64,000 nt of DNA, from NCBI GenBank assembly GCA_037039685.1, contig JAWNGF010000015.1, positions 1,007,001 through 1,071,000 of the forward strand, given 5' to 3'. The stretch's first letter is position 1, and every line of letters begins with the position of its first letter. The notes under the pieces are model-generated. The model saw only the letters and a program-made list of their open reading frames with translations, was not told the DNA's origin and searched no databases. The position numbers were made by a program, and so were the translations under genes. Positions 42,071 through 52,630 of this stretch are shown here, piece by piece. This stretch comes from Ceratobasidium sp. AG-K. Taxonomy: Eukaryota > Basidiomycota > Agaricomycetes > Cantharellales > Ceratobasidiaceae.

Positions 42071-42557
42071 TGTCGCAACCTCCTTCAAGACTGCACAAAC
42101 TATGACTATGAATGGCAACTAAGGCCTGAGGAACTCCAAGTGGTGCTACACTGAGCGCACTCTTAACACTTGGAGGTAGAGGGATGTTGTGAGGGTGAAT
42201 GACAAGGCAAACAAGCTGGGAATACCAGGCTTGGTTTGGCTTGTATATATAGGCAAACGTGGCAGTGTTAAGCACTGCTGCCACAAGAAACGAGTCATAC
42301 AGTCTATCCAATCATTAGCATCCATGAGTCATGCTCTATCAAGAGACATGACTCCAATCAAAGCGCAGCCAACGTTACATGATGGTAACAAGGTAGCCAC
42401 AAGGTTGTGGTAAGACAAAGGGAACGCAGGCAAAGGGAATTGAAGAAACCAAGAAAAAGCCAAGACCATATGGGCCAAGGGTGACACATCATCCATACAC
42501 TGCACTAAACGCAGGAGAGGGTGCAAGACAAGTCCATGGTGAGCCTAGCTTATGACA
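42071..42557 (-). repeat. E6 5' LTR (type C)
   Basis: It runs from TGTCGCAACC to GCTTATGACA. It matches 8,831-9,274 closely and includes GAGTCAT motifs and a CTTGTATATATAGGC box. The outer flank TGACT joins the E7 integrase fragment. Confidence 0.85.
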
Positions 42558-42581
42558 TGACTTACTGTACCAAGAAGGAAG

Positions 42582-43025
42582 TGTCACAACCCTAGCCAAA
42601 CCTTGGAGGCCAAGACTCCACAGGCAGTGAGGATGGGGGTTGGGGCAATGACGAGGGTCAAATGTATGGCACCAAGGCCTAAGTGAGTCACACAATTAGT
42701 GATGGGGGAAAACAACAAGAGAACAAGTCTTGTGGGGACAAGACTTGTGTCACTGGTATATATACTATCTAGAGTGGCTATGTACAATAGAGAGGCAACA
42801 AAGGGAGACAAAAGAGGAAAAGGCAAGAGTCCAAAGGAAGCATGGAGAGAACAAAGGAAACGGGATAAGTCCATGGAGTCCTAGGAGACAAAGGAACAGG
42901 CCAAGCAGGCATGTCCCACAGTCATGGCTTACAAAAGGGTGACTATATGCGCCAAGGCGAACAGAACGAGACCAAGCACAAGACAAAAGAACAAGACAGA
43001 ACAAGAACAAGAAGAGGTTGTGACA
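42582..43025 (-). repeat. E5 3' LTR (type A)
   Basis: It runs from TGTCACAACC to GGTTGTGACA. It is followed inside by CTACCCCCCCTTCTAG, the inverted polypurine tract shared with E1. Confidence 0.92.
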
Positions 43026-43049
43026 CTACCCCCCCTTCTAGGCTGGGGC

Positions 43050-43523
43050 TCACTCCACCAGCAGAAACTCCTCAGTATCATCAATTACAAATGGGTCCTC
43101 AGCTGACCCCATCCCTTTCCATACCCCATAATCCTCCTCGTCATCTGTCAAATCGATTATGGCCTCCTCCCTAATCTCCAGGTCGACCAAGAGGTCGACT
43201 ATCTTGAATGGGTTGCCTCCAAGCTGGACCTTGCAAGACCTGTCCATGATCTCAAGGGCGTCGTGGAGGTCATCGGCTGCGTAGGCAATCCAGTTGAGCC
43301 AGCAGACAAGGGGGCGGCTGACAAACAACCGGGGGGCCTCTCCTGACCAGTAGTGAGCAGATATGATAAAGTAGAAATGTTGGCGCATGCTGGGATGCCA
43401 GTACATGCCTTGCTCCTGGGGGGGCACAACTTCAAGGGACCATTTGAAGGCCGCCAAGCAGGTATATAGGTTGTGGTAGACCCGGACCATGACCAAGTTG
43501 GTGGATTGGTGTTGGGAGGACAT
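43050..43523 (-). CDS. Type A accessory protein (E5 copy), 157 aa
   Basis: It starts MSSQHQSTN and aligns with the E1 and E7 copies: HFYFIISAH, LNWIAYAADDLHDALEIMD, then AIIDLTDDEEDYGVWKG and SAEDPFVI with an acidic end. The I-I-D-L-T-acidic motif and the G-x-E-D-P-F block are the best conserved parts. It overlaps the pol frame by about 325 nt in the -1 frame and is free of stops. Slightly shorter at the C terminus than the E1 and E7 copies. Confidence 0.72.
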   Translation of the reverse strand: MSSQHQSTNLVMVRVYHNLYTCLAAFKWSLEVVPPQEQGMYWHPSMRQHFYFIISAHYWSGEAPRLFVSRPLVCWLNWIAYAADDLHDALEIMDRSCKVQLGGNPFKIVDLLVDLEIREEAIIDLTDDEEDYGVWKGMGSAEDPFVIDDTEEFLLVE

Positions 43524-45281
43524 GGCGCAGTGGGTACAATGGGGATAGGACGTGTTTTTAAAGCAGGAGGAGAGAAAGCAAAAACTTTTTGATGAGGGAC
43601 TTGGATCCCAGCAGCCTCTTTTATACGCTTAGAATGCCTAATGGGCTGTTCTTCCTTGCTGTCGGCTGCCAAGTCATCCCTTGTTTCCTCATGGCAATGC
43701 TTCCTGGTAACCTTGGGGACTTCCTTGATGGCGTCTGGATGTTCCTTGTGGAACTCATTAATGAGTTCTGATGCATTGCCAAGGTTCTCCAAGGGTTCCC
43801 AAGAGTCATGTTCTGCAGTGTAGCCCTTCCATTTGACAAAATACTTCAGGATTCCTTTTTCCACCTTGGAACTTTGGATGCGTTCCACCTCATATTCCTC
43901 TTTGCCTTTGGGTGTCTCGATTGGTGGGGGTGGATCAATCTGGCAGCCCTCAATTTCATCTTCCTCATACTTGGCTAGGCATGATACATTGACCACTGGA
44001 TCCATGGTCATTGAGGGCCGGAGTTGTAGTCTGTATGTGTTCTTCCCTACTGCTTCCAGGATAGTGAAGGGCCTGAGTTGTTGATGCAATAAATTCAAAG
44101 ATGACTGATTGGTCGTGATGTACTGATGGCTTAGCCACACCTTATTGCCTAAGATAAAGGGATCTTCCTGTCATTGCTTGTCCGCATATTCCTTGTCTTG
44201 TTCTTTGCTCAGGCTCAAGCTAACCTTAGCTTCTTCCAGGTTGTCTTGGATATGTTGTGCATGCGCTGCAGCTTCCAGGACGGAACCATCTTCCACTGGT
44301 GTACCCTCAATTGATGGGTGGCAGGCTGTGTTGGCAAAGAAAGGTGTCATACCAATGCTAGAGTGGAACGAGTTGTTATATGCAAATTTGGCAAAGGGTA
44401 AAAGTGAAGCCCAGTTGTGTTGCTTGAAGGCACAGTATGTCCGAATGAAAGTCTCGACCGTTTGATTGATGCGCTCCGTTTGCCCGTCAGTTTCAGGGTG
44501 ATATGCTGTAGAGAGCCAAGGCCAGATGTTCAGGGCCTGATGGAGCTCCTTCATGAATTTGGATGCAAAGGTCAGTCCACAATCTGATACAACTGTTTCT
44601 GGGGTTCCATGCAGTTTCCAGCAGTGTTCCATGAAGAGTTCTGCAAGCTTGGGTGACGTGGTCCTCTCAGTACATGGGATGAAGTGTGCCATCTTAGTCA
44701 GGGTGTCAACAATGACCAATATTGAGTCTAGACCCTTGGACAGAGGAAGTTTGACAATCATATCAACTGAAATGTGTTGCCAGGGTTTAGAAGGGAGTTC
44801 AAGTGGTTGTAATTCCCCACAAGGTTGTTGATTGATGGGTTTTGACTGCTGGTATAAATTGCATGATGCCATGTATTTGTTGACGTAAACCTTCATGGAT
44901 GGCCACCAATACTGCCGTTGGACCATTTCCAGTGTTTTTGCTTGGCCCATGTGTCCAACTGCTTTGTTGTCATGGTGGAGTTCTAGGATCTGGCGCTTGA
45001 TCTCATTGTTGTTTGGGATGTAGATCTTTCCTTTGCGGTACAACATGTTGTTCCTGATCTTCCAGTCTTCAAATTCCTTTTGTACAGAAGCAGGTGCCTT
45101 TTCTGGGTGGTTGCTAAGGAAGGCCCAGATTGATGTAATGTAGTCATCTCTTTGTGTCTGATCCTTGACTGCTTGCCAAATATCTGTAGTTGATGCCATA
45201 CCCTGAGGTTCTTCTTCTGCCAAATTGATGAAAAGGTGCAGCAAAAGTAGGGGTTTTTGAGGGACCACTCCCCCTTCTAGA
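43199..45281 (-). pseudogene. E5 integrase with chromodomain
   Basis: The catalytic part (44,171-45,268) has LHHD, GHMG, C-N-L-Y (second Cys of HHCC replaced), VDMIVKLP, VSDCGLTF and TDGQTER. A TGA at about 44,171-44,173 separates it from the part with the chromodomain (EEYEVERI, KYFVKWKGY, DSWEPLENL), which runs on to 43,199 over the accessory ORF. A stop before 45,284 (ALS then stop) separates it from RNase H. Confidence 0.82.
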
Positions 45282-45283
45282 TT

Positions 45284-47196
45284 GTGGTCGCTTTGTCAAC
45301 TGAGTGCATCTGCTTTGCCATTAAGTCCGCCAGCTCTGTACTTGATCTGGAAGTTAAACTCTGGGAGGAAGACAGCCCACCTGTTCTGTCTTTTTGTCAA
45401 CACTTTGGAGGTCATGAAATACTCCAGGTTCTTGTGATTGGTAATGAGCAGTACCTGGATCTCAGTTCCTTCCAAAAGATGACGCCATTCTTTGAATGCT
45501 TTGATGATTGCCAAGAGTTCCTTGTCAAAGATGTTGTAGTTACATTCTGCTGGGGATAGGCTTTTGGACATAAACGCAACAGGGTGGAGTTTGTTGTCAG
45601 GACCATATTGGTTGAGGACTGCTCCTGTGGCTTTGTCTGATGCATCACATTCAATGATGAACCCTTTGTCCTGGTCAGGTTGTAGAAGGATAGGCGCCTT
45701 GATGAATGCCTTGATTAATCCCTGGAAGGTGAGTTCCACTTCCATTCCCCATTCCCATTGCTTTGTTTTCATAGTCAAATCATACAGGGGTCGTACTATA
45801 TGGGTATAATTTCGGATAAAATGCCGGTAGAAGTTTGCAAATCCTAGGAACGTCTGCACATCTGTAACATTCTTGGGTGTCAGCCACTTTTTGATTGTCG
45901 CTATATTCTCCTCTTGCATCTCAACCAGCTCTCCTGATATGACTAGCCCTAGGTGGTCAACCTTAGGGACATGAAAAGAGCACTTTTTGAGGGAACAATA
46001 GAGACCCAGGCGTTGTAGGTGGTGCAGGACCTCTTTCACATGCATGGGATGTTCTTTGGGATTTTTGGAGAAGATTAAGATATCATCAATGTAGATTTCC
46101 ACGTACACCCCTTTGATGTCCCTGAACTCGGCATCCATCATATTTTGGAAAGTGGCCGGCGCATTAGTGAGACCAAAAGGCATGACCCTTGTTTTGAATA
46201 GTCCATATTTGGTTCTGAATGCTGTTTTGTGAACGTCCTTGTCCGCTACCCTGACCAGGTTGTACCCAGATTTCAGATCAAGTTGGGTGAAGATCTTGGC
46301 ACCTTTGACACATTCAATAAGATCATTGGTTCTAGGCAGTGGATAATGGTTTTTCTTGGTTTGGCTGTTGAGGTATTGGTAGTCCATGCACAATCTTGGG
46401 GGTTGGGGAACGCCTTCTATGTTGTGCAGTTTGACAAACATTACTGGTGATGCCCATTGGGATGTGGAAGGAACAATAAATCCCTTATCCAAATTTTCGT
46501 CAATCCATTTTCTCAAGATTTGATCTTCTTCCTTTGTGAGGGAATATACCACACCAATCTTGGGTTTTGCACTGGGTTCCAACTCAATTTTGAGGTTGTA
46601 TGGTTGGTGTAGCAGTAGCTTGTCCACTTCTTTGGAAACAAAAACATCCTTGAACTACATGTATTCATCAGGGAGCTGACCAACTACCCCCCCTTCTACA
46701 GCATTACAGTCCTCATATAGGCATGCTGCCTTGCAGTAATCTGAATCAAATTCCAACGTCCCCGCTGCCCAATCGATTTTTGGGTTATGCTTTTTCAGCA
46801 AGGGAATACCAAGAACCACAGTGTGTTGGCCTAACAGTGCAACATCGCAAGTAATGTCTTCTACACGGTCGTTCATAATGACTTGGAAGGTGCATTCCCT
46901 GTCGATTAAACCATTTGCTATTGGTTGTCCATCTATCACCTGGACCCTTCTTGCCATCTTTTTCTTTTTTGTTGGGATTTTGTGTTTTTTTACATATTTG
47001 GAGTTAATGAAGTTTCCTAATGCCCCTGAGTTGATCATGGCCATGGTAATAAGGTTTTTCAGGCTTTCAATCGTGATGGGAACGCAAAGCTGGTCTGCAT
47101 ATTTGGTGGAACAAAGATATATTTTGTTTACAGACTTCTTCCGATTTCCCGAGACTACACAATCTAATTCCAACTTTAGGGCACCTGATGTTCCCC
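45284..47196 (-). pseudogene. E5 protease, reverse transcriptase and RNase H
   Basis: The protease frame (46,655-47,173) has NSGALGNF in place of DSGAS. A stop near 46,650 splits it from RT-RNase H (45,296-46,627), which is open with QLDLKSGYN, an intact YIDD box (IYIDDILIF) and RNase H (IECDASDKATGAV, ITNHKNLEYF). It ends KADALS-stop at an expected Arg codon (TGA for CGA). Confidence 0.83.
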
Positions 47197-48861
47197 TTAG
47201 TTGCTGCCTTTTCCCAACTCCAAATCACTGGTATCAACTTCTTCCAGGGTTGCTATCTGTGTGCAGCAATCCTTAGCAATATGTCCCTTTTTTTGACAAC
47301 AATAACAGGTGGTTTTGCTTGTGACCACTGCTACTTCCACTTTAGCCTGTCAAACATCTGGTTTGATGAAGCTAAAGGGGATTTCCAACATTGTTGCATC
47401 AGCCCATTTGACTTTGGGGGTAAGGAAACCGCGTTTGTTCTTGCTAATTGACTCAATTGTGCCCTTCTTGCTGCCCTGGGGAGTCACTGTGTAGATCGCC
47501 TCTCACTTCTGGTATCTATGCGCTGTTGCCCTCATGGTTACCCGCTTCTGGGTGCCACTCTGTGTTGCCCTCTCCTGAATGTTGGTTCCTTTTTTCTCCA
47601 TATTCCTTGCAATGAGGGCGGCATCAATTTCCTGGGTCCTGGTAAACCGCTCCTGCAGCATTGCATTGTGACGATTATAGGCCTGGGAGGTTAGCACATC
47701 CTTGATGTTGTCTTTGAGTCCCATGTAGAAGTCGTCTTTCAGGGTCTGCTCGTTGTAGTCTAACGGTGCTGACAGAATCCTGAATTGGGTGAGGTATTCA
47801 ACCACTGTTTTGGTCTGGGAAAGTGCCTTGTACTTCTGTCTGTAGACCTCCACTTGCTCTATTTTGCCAAAAGCTAATTCCCACTCATGCTGAAAGATAT
47901 CTAGACTCGTAAAAATGGCTTGGGGTATGCCTGCATTGTGTAGATCTTGGAAAGGGCAAATCCAGTCGATAGCAGGGCCACATAGGTACTAAATGATAAG
48001 GCAGATTTTCTTTTCATCCAAGGCAGTGGCGTAGTGGGAGTCGGCAATGTAATTTGCACAGGAGTACGTAAAATCCCTAGCTTTGGCTCCTCGCTTGCCA
48101 TGGAATTCAGTTGGTTTGGATGCCGCTGATTTTTCTGTTCTTCCACTCCCAAAGATTGAAGATGTTGGGGCTGCTGTTGCTCCTGACAAGGGTGGTGCAA
48201 ATTGCATCATGGAACCCCTCAGTCCTCATGTTGCCGTTCCTCTTCCTAGCAACAACCCTAGTTGACTAGTTGCTAGGGTGTTGGTTTGAGTCGTAGTTCC
48301 TCCACTACCTCCCATTGGTCTCCCGCTTGATACAATTCCTTGTGCCCAAACTGCATCCCTTGTTATTCTACGTTGATCTGTCATTTTGTTGTATAGTTTG
48401 CAATTCTGGTCTGCAATTTCCGTCAATCAGTTGATGCAGATATTTCCATCATCCCTATTATGTAGGATCCATTGTTCGACTTGTTCCAACCTCTCTGCCA
48501 TGAGACTATGGCGCAACAATAGTTCTCTGAGTATGAAAAGGACTTCTTTTTGAAAATTGCCTTTGCGGGTTTCCCACCAGGAGTCACCCTTGTATTCCCT
48601 AATGGCAGGAGAAGGTGGTCTTGATTCTGCGTCAAAGGTTTTGTAGGGGGCCGGTTGGGAACAAATGGTTGTATCCCCCACTGATCCTTCCTTGTCGCCT
48701 TCTTTCCTCAATGGGGGGGGTTCTGAGAAGCAAGTTTGATGGAGGGGGGTTTCTGGTGGGGGCGGCGCAATGGGGCTTTTGCCCTTAGAGAAGGAGGGCA
48801 TCATAGACGACATTGTAGCTTTGTAAGACTCTGCTGAGTTCGAGCGGCTTCTGTTGGACAT
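47197..48861 (-). pseudogene. E5 gag with several stops
   Basis: It starts MSNRSRSNSAESYK at 48,861. Stops are seen after ICIN, GTAT, LII, YQK and PDV; the last is TGA for CGA. The capsid-like part (KPTEFHGKRGAKARDF) and the zinc knuckle (CYCCQKKGHIAKDC) are recognisable. The leader to the 5' LTR is about 407 nt. Confidence 0.8.
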
Positions 48862-49254
48862 CTATAATAAATGTGCTTCCTGGTGCGCTTTGACCAGATA
48901 TGGCTAGTAGTGTTTTGATAGAAAATATATCACCTGGGTAGAGATGGAAAGTATAGGGGGAACCTAGTCGACGGTAGGTTCAGTGCAATGGTCTCAGAGG
49001 TCCTTGTTCCAATAGAATATATGAACAGTGCTTCCTGATTAGGTGGCCACAGTTCAGTGATATCAGAGGATAGGGGACGTTGTTGACAGGCTAATGGGTG
49101 CAAGCTGCAGTGTGCCTCAACATGTAAATGATGCAGGGGAGAGATGGGGGTGTTAGCTGAAAATGGTGAGGGGTGTGCAAATGCTCAGAGATGACCCGGT
49201 GATGAAAGACCTGGTTCTGACAGTGACAAAGGCTGTATCCGCAACAAAGGCAAG

Positions 49255-49266
49255 AAGACTTGTTCT
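49255..49266 (-). promoter_or_regulatory. E5 self-primer binding site
   Basis: Coding-strand AGAACAAGTCTT lies 2 nt inside the 5' LTR. Its complement AAGACTTGTTCT is in the LTR (positions 49,407-49,418 on the forward strand carry AGAACAAGTCTT), about 30 nt after the TATATATA box. Confidence 0.7.
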
Positions 49267-49268
49267 AG

Positions 49269-49715
49269 TGTCACAACCCTAGCCAAACCTTGGAGGCCAA
49301 GACTCCACAGGCAGTGAGGATGGGGGTTGGGGCAACAACGAGGGTCAAATATATGGCACCAAGGCCTAAGTGAGTCACACAATTAGTGATGGGGGAAAAC
49401 AACAAGAGAACAAGTCTTGTGGGGACAAGACTTGTGTTGCTGGTATATATACTATCTAGAGTGGCTATGTACAATAGATAGGAGGCAACAAAGGGAGACA
49501 AAAGAGGAAAAGGCAAGAGTCCAAAGGAAGCACAGAGAGAACAAAGGAAATGGGATAAGTCCATGGAGTCCTAGGAGACAAAGGAACAGGCCAAGCAGGC
49601 ATGTCCCGCAGTCATGGCTTACAAAAGGGCGACTATATGTGCCAAGGCAAACAGAACGAGACCAAGCACGAGACAAAAGAGTGAGACAGAAGAAGAACAA
49701 GAAAAGGTTGTGACA
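49269..49715 (-). repeat. E5 5' LTR (type A)
   Basis: 447 bp, from TGTCACAACC to GGTTGTGACA. It is followed by GGAAG and the E7 integrase frame. Confidence 0.92.
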
Positions 49716-51598
49716 GGAAGAATCTATGTCCCAAACAATAACGAGATCAAGTGTCAAATCCAAGAACTTCATCACAACAACAAAGCAGTAGGACATATGG
49801 GGCAAGCAAAGACATTGGAACTGGTCAAGCTGCAATATTGGTGGCCATCCATGAAAGCATACATCAACAAATACATGTCATTGTGTGACTTGTGCCAACG
49901 TTCCAAGCCAATCAACCAGTGACCCCTTGGAGAATTGCAACCACCTGAACTTCCTTCCAAACCCTGGCAACACATACCTGTCAACATGATTGTCAAACTT
50001 CTGCTTTCCAAAGGTCTAGATTCAATCCTGGTCATCATTGACACCCTGACCAAAATGGCGCACTTCATTCCCTGCACTGAGAAGACTACATCCCCCAAAC
50101 TTGCAGTGCTGTTCATGGAACACTGCTGGAAACTACATGGGACCCAGAAACAGTAGTATCAAATTGTGGCCCTACCTTTGCGTCCAAATTCATGAAAGAA
50201 CTCTATCAAGCCCTGAATATTTGACCCAGACTCTCCACAGTGTACCACCCTGAAACTGATGGGCAGACAGAGCGCATCAACCAAATGGTTGAAGCTTTCA
50301 TTCAGACGTATTGCTCTTTTAGACAATACAACTGGGTGTTGTTACTACCCTTTGCCAAATTTGCATACAACAATTCTTTCCACACCAGCATTGGTATGAT
50401 GCCTTTCTTTGCCAACACAGCTCGCCACCCATCAATTGAAGGAACACCAGTGGAAGATGGTTCTGTCCTGGAAGCTGTGGCACAAGTGCAGTGCATCCAA
50501 GGCAATCTGGAAGAAGCCAAGACCAGTCTGACCCTGAGTAAGGAACAGGACAAGGAATATGCAGACCAACAACAACAAATAGATCCTTTCATCCTGGGCA
50601 ATAAGGTTTGGCTGAGCCATGATCACATCACAACAAATTGACCTTCCCTCAAACTGTTGCATAAATGCCTTGGACCATTTACCATTCTGGAAGCTGTAGG
50701 GAAGAATGCCTACAAATTGTAGTTACCACCATCAATGACCATGCACCCAGTAATCAATGTGTTGCGCCTTGCCAAACATGAAGAAGATGAGATTGAGGGT
50801 TGTCATGTTGAACCACCCCCACCAATTGAGATGCCAGAAGCAGGAAAGGAATACAAGGTGGAACACATCCAAAGCTCTAAGGTGGAGAAAGGAATCCTGA
50901 AGTACTTTGTCAAATGGAAGGGATACACAGTGGAACACAACTCTTGGGAACCCCTGGAGAACCTTGGCAATGCATCAGAACTCATTAAGGAGTTCCACTT
51001 GGAACATCCTGAAGCCATCAAGGAAGTTCCTAAGGTAACCAGGAAGCATTGTCATGAGGAAACAAAGGATGATTTGGCAGCTGAAGATAAAGAAGAACAG
51101 CCCATTTGGCACTCAAAAGGTATAAAAGAGGCTGCTGGGATCCAAGTCCCCCATCCAAAAGTTTTTACTTTCACTCCTCCTGCACTAAAACTACCTCCTA
51201 CCCACACTTCACTCTCTGCACCATGTCTTCCCCCACCCCCTCCCCCAACACCTGCATGGTCCGCATCTATAAGGACCTCTACACATGCTTGGCCTCCTTC
51301 AAGCAGATGCTTAAAGCCGTCCCTCCACTCAAGAACAGCCAGTATTGGCACTCCAGATTGCGGCAGGCCTTCTACTTCATTATTGGGGCATGCTCACATC
51401 ACTGCCATCCCCCTTGCTCCTTTGTCAGTCACCCCCTCATACGTTGGAACAACTGGATTGCCCACAAGGCCCAAGACATCCACAATGCCTGGGAAAACAT
51501 GGACGCCTCAAGGCGTTCCTGGCTGGGGCTCCTGGACCCCTTCCAGGTCATTGACCTCACCAACAGGCTGGGAAAGGAAGAGCCCATCATTGACTTGA
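49716..51598 (+). pseudogene. E7 integrase and chromodomain, broken
   Basis: The HHCC domain is present (LHHN, GHMG, C-D-L-C). A TGA follows KPINQ, a frameshift lies near 50,150 and a TGA near 50,640. Catalytic residues are lost: the first Asp segment reads VNMIVKL and the second SNCGPTF; the Glu segment TDGQTER is kept. The chromodomain (EYKVEHI, KYFVKWKGY, NSWEPLENL) is in the frame from 50,735, which continues over the accessory ORF. Confidence 0.83.
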
Positions 51599-51735
51599 CA
51601 GATGACAATGAGTGGAGGGGCACCGGGACTGCTGAAGACCCGTTTGCGTTGAATGATGAGGAGTTGGTGTTTACTTTGGTAAGGCATGACTCCTCTGTTA
51701 TGTCTGTTGGCTCTTTGTGCAAGTCAGAGGCCTAG
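51223..51735 (+). CDS. Type A accessory protein (E7 copy), 170 aa
   Basis: It starts MSSPTPSPNTC in a good context (GCACCATGTC). It keeps QYWH, AFYFIIGAC, IRWNNWIAH, QDIHNAWENMDA, then EPIIDLTDDNE, GTGTAEDPFALND and the same end as E1 (S-L-C-x-SEA). It is stop-free although the integrase of the same element is dead. It ends 12 nt before the LTR, next to the polypurine tract GAAGGGGGGG. Function unknown. Confidence 0.72.
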   Translation: MSSPTPSPNTCMVRIYKDLYTCLASFKQMLKAVPPLKNSQYWHSRLRQAFYFIIGACSHHCHPPCSFVSHPLIRWNNWIAHKAQDIHNAWENMDASRRSWLGLLDPFQVIDLTNRLGKEEPIIDLTDDNEWRGTGTAEDPFALNDEELVFTLVRHDSSVMSVGSLCKSEA

Positions 51736-51747
51736 AAGGGGGGGTAG

Positions 51748-52191
51748 TTTCACAATCTTTTCCTCTTTCCTGTTTTTTGCCTGTTTGTCTTGTGTTTGAT
51801 CTTGTTCGTCTTGTATTGGCGCATATAGTCGCCCTTATGTAAGCCATGTTTGCAGGACATGCCTGCCTGGCCTGTTTCCTTGTCTCCTTGGTGTCCATGG
51901 ACTTATCACATTTCCTTTGTCTTGTCCTTGTTTCTCTCAGACACTTGTCTTTTCTTGTTTTGGTCCCCTTTGTTGCTTGCTCTCTATTGTACATAACCAC
52001 AGTAGTTAGTATATATACCAGCAACACAAGTCTTGCCTCCACAAGTCTTGTTCTCTTGTCATTTTCCCCAATTCACTCATTGTGTGACTCACTTAGGTCT
52101 TAGGCGCCAATCATCTAACCTTTGTTGTCCCAACCCCCCTCCTCACCGCCTGTGGAGCCTTGGCCTCCAAGGTTTGGCTAGGCTTGTGACA
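51748..52191 (+). repeat. E7 3' LTR (type A)
   Basis: It begins TTTCACAATC (expected TGTCACAA), ends GGCTTGTGACA, and holds a forward TATATATA box near 52,010 and the ACAAGTCTTG stretch. It is more diverged from E1 and E5 LTRs than they are from each other. Confidence 0.85.
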
Positions 52192-52630
52192 AAACGTAAC
52201 TGTATATGCCCAAGTCAGGACTTAGAGAGACTTGGAACCCAAAGAGCTGTGAACTGTAGACTGTGAACAGCACTAAGGCCTGAGGATCCAAGGTAACCCT
52301 GAGGGAAACCCAGTGAGGGACTGTTTGTTGGGGAAATGACAAGGCAAAACAAGATGGGGATACCATGCTTGTTGTCGCCTCATTATGTATTCAGAAAAGA
52401 CATGAGTCATACTCATGCCAAGAAACAAGTCATACAAACTATCCAATTGGAGAGCTCTATGAGTCATGCCCTATAAAGGAACATGACTTGCCAAGGAAGG
52501 AAGTTGCAAGACAAAAGAGAAAGGAAGCAGCCTAAGGCTGCACACAAACAAAGGAAACAAGCAACAAAGGAAGCACATACAAAGGAGAACACAAGAAAGG
52601 AGACACAAGACAAGTACACTGAAGTTCAAG
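52192..52630 (-). mobile_element. Degenerate LTR-like sequence of another family
   Basis: It contains GACAAGGCAAAACAAG and GGGGATACCATGCTTG in the layout seen around the transcript start of type B and C LTRs, and several GAGTCAT copies. Clear termini and a TATATATA box are missing. It directly abuts the E7 LTR and runs into an RT fragment at about 52,630. It is probably an old LTR that replaced the 5' end of E8. Confidence 0.45.

Larger units (their letters stand above)
31128..42557 (-). mobile_element. Element E6: Ty3/Gypsy, type C, 3' truncated, carrying E4
   Basis: It is a minus-strand element with a 5' LTR at 42,071-42,557, gag split by E4 (40,485-41,811 and 32,487-33,306) and pol to RT at 31,128, where E1's LTR cuts it. 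RNase H, integrase and 3' LTR are missing here; 8,831-9,274 is a possible 3' LTR. Flanks do not show a target duplication. Confidence 0.85.
42582..49715 (-). mobile_element. Element E5: full-length type A chromovirus nested in E7
   Basis: It is 7,134 bp, with LTRs 42,582-43,025 and 49,269-49,715 and perfect GGAAG duplications (42,577-42,581 and 49,716-49,720). Gene order on the minus strand is gag, protease-RT-RNase H, integrase-chromodomain, accessory. It holds several stops in gag and pol. It gives the uninterrupted reference for the broken E1. Confidence 0.94.
42558..52191 (+). mobile_element. Element E7: type A chromovirus, 5' truncated, carrying E5
   Basis: It is a plus-strand remnant: 24 nt of integrase coding (42,558-42,581), then E5, then integrase, chromodomain, accessory frame and 3' LTR (51,748-52,191). 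GGAAG on both sides of E5 marks the join within the segment EGRIYVP. gag, protease, RT and 5' LTR are missing, replaced by E6's LTR. Confidence 0.88.

Noticed and set aside
42071..42557. Type C LTR considered as a solo insertion into E7
   Set aside because: Flanks TGCAA and TGACT do not match, and the sequence on its left carries a primer site and a gag frame fitting this LTR, so it is the 5' LTR of E6.
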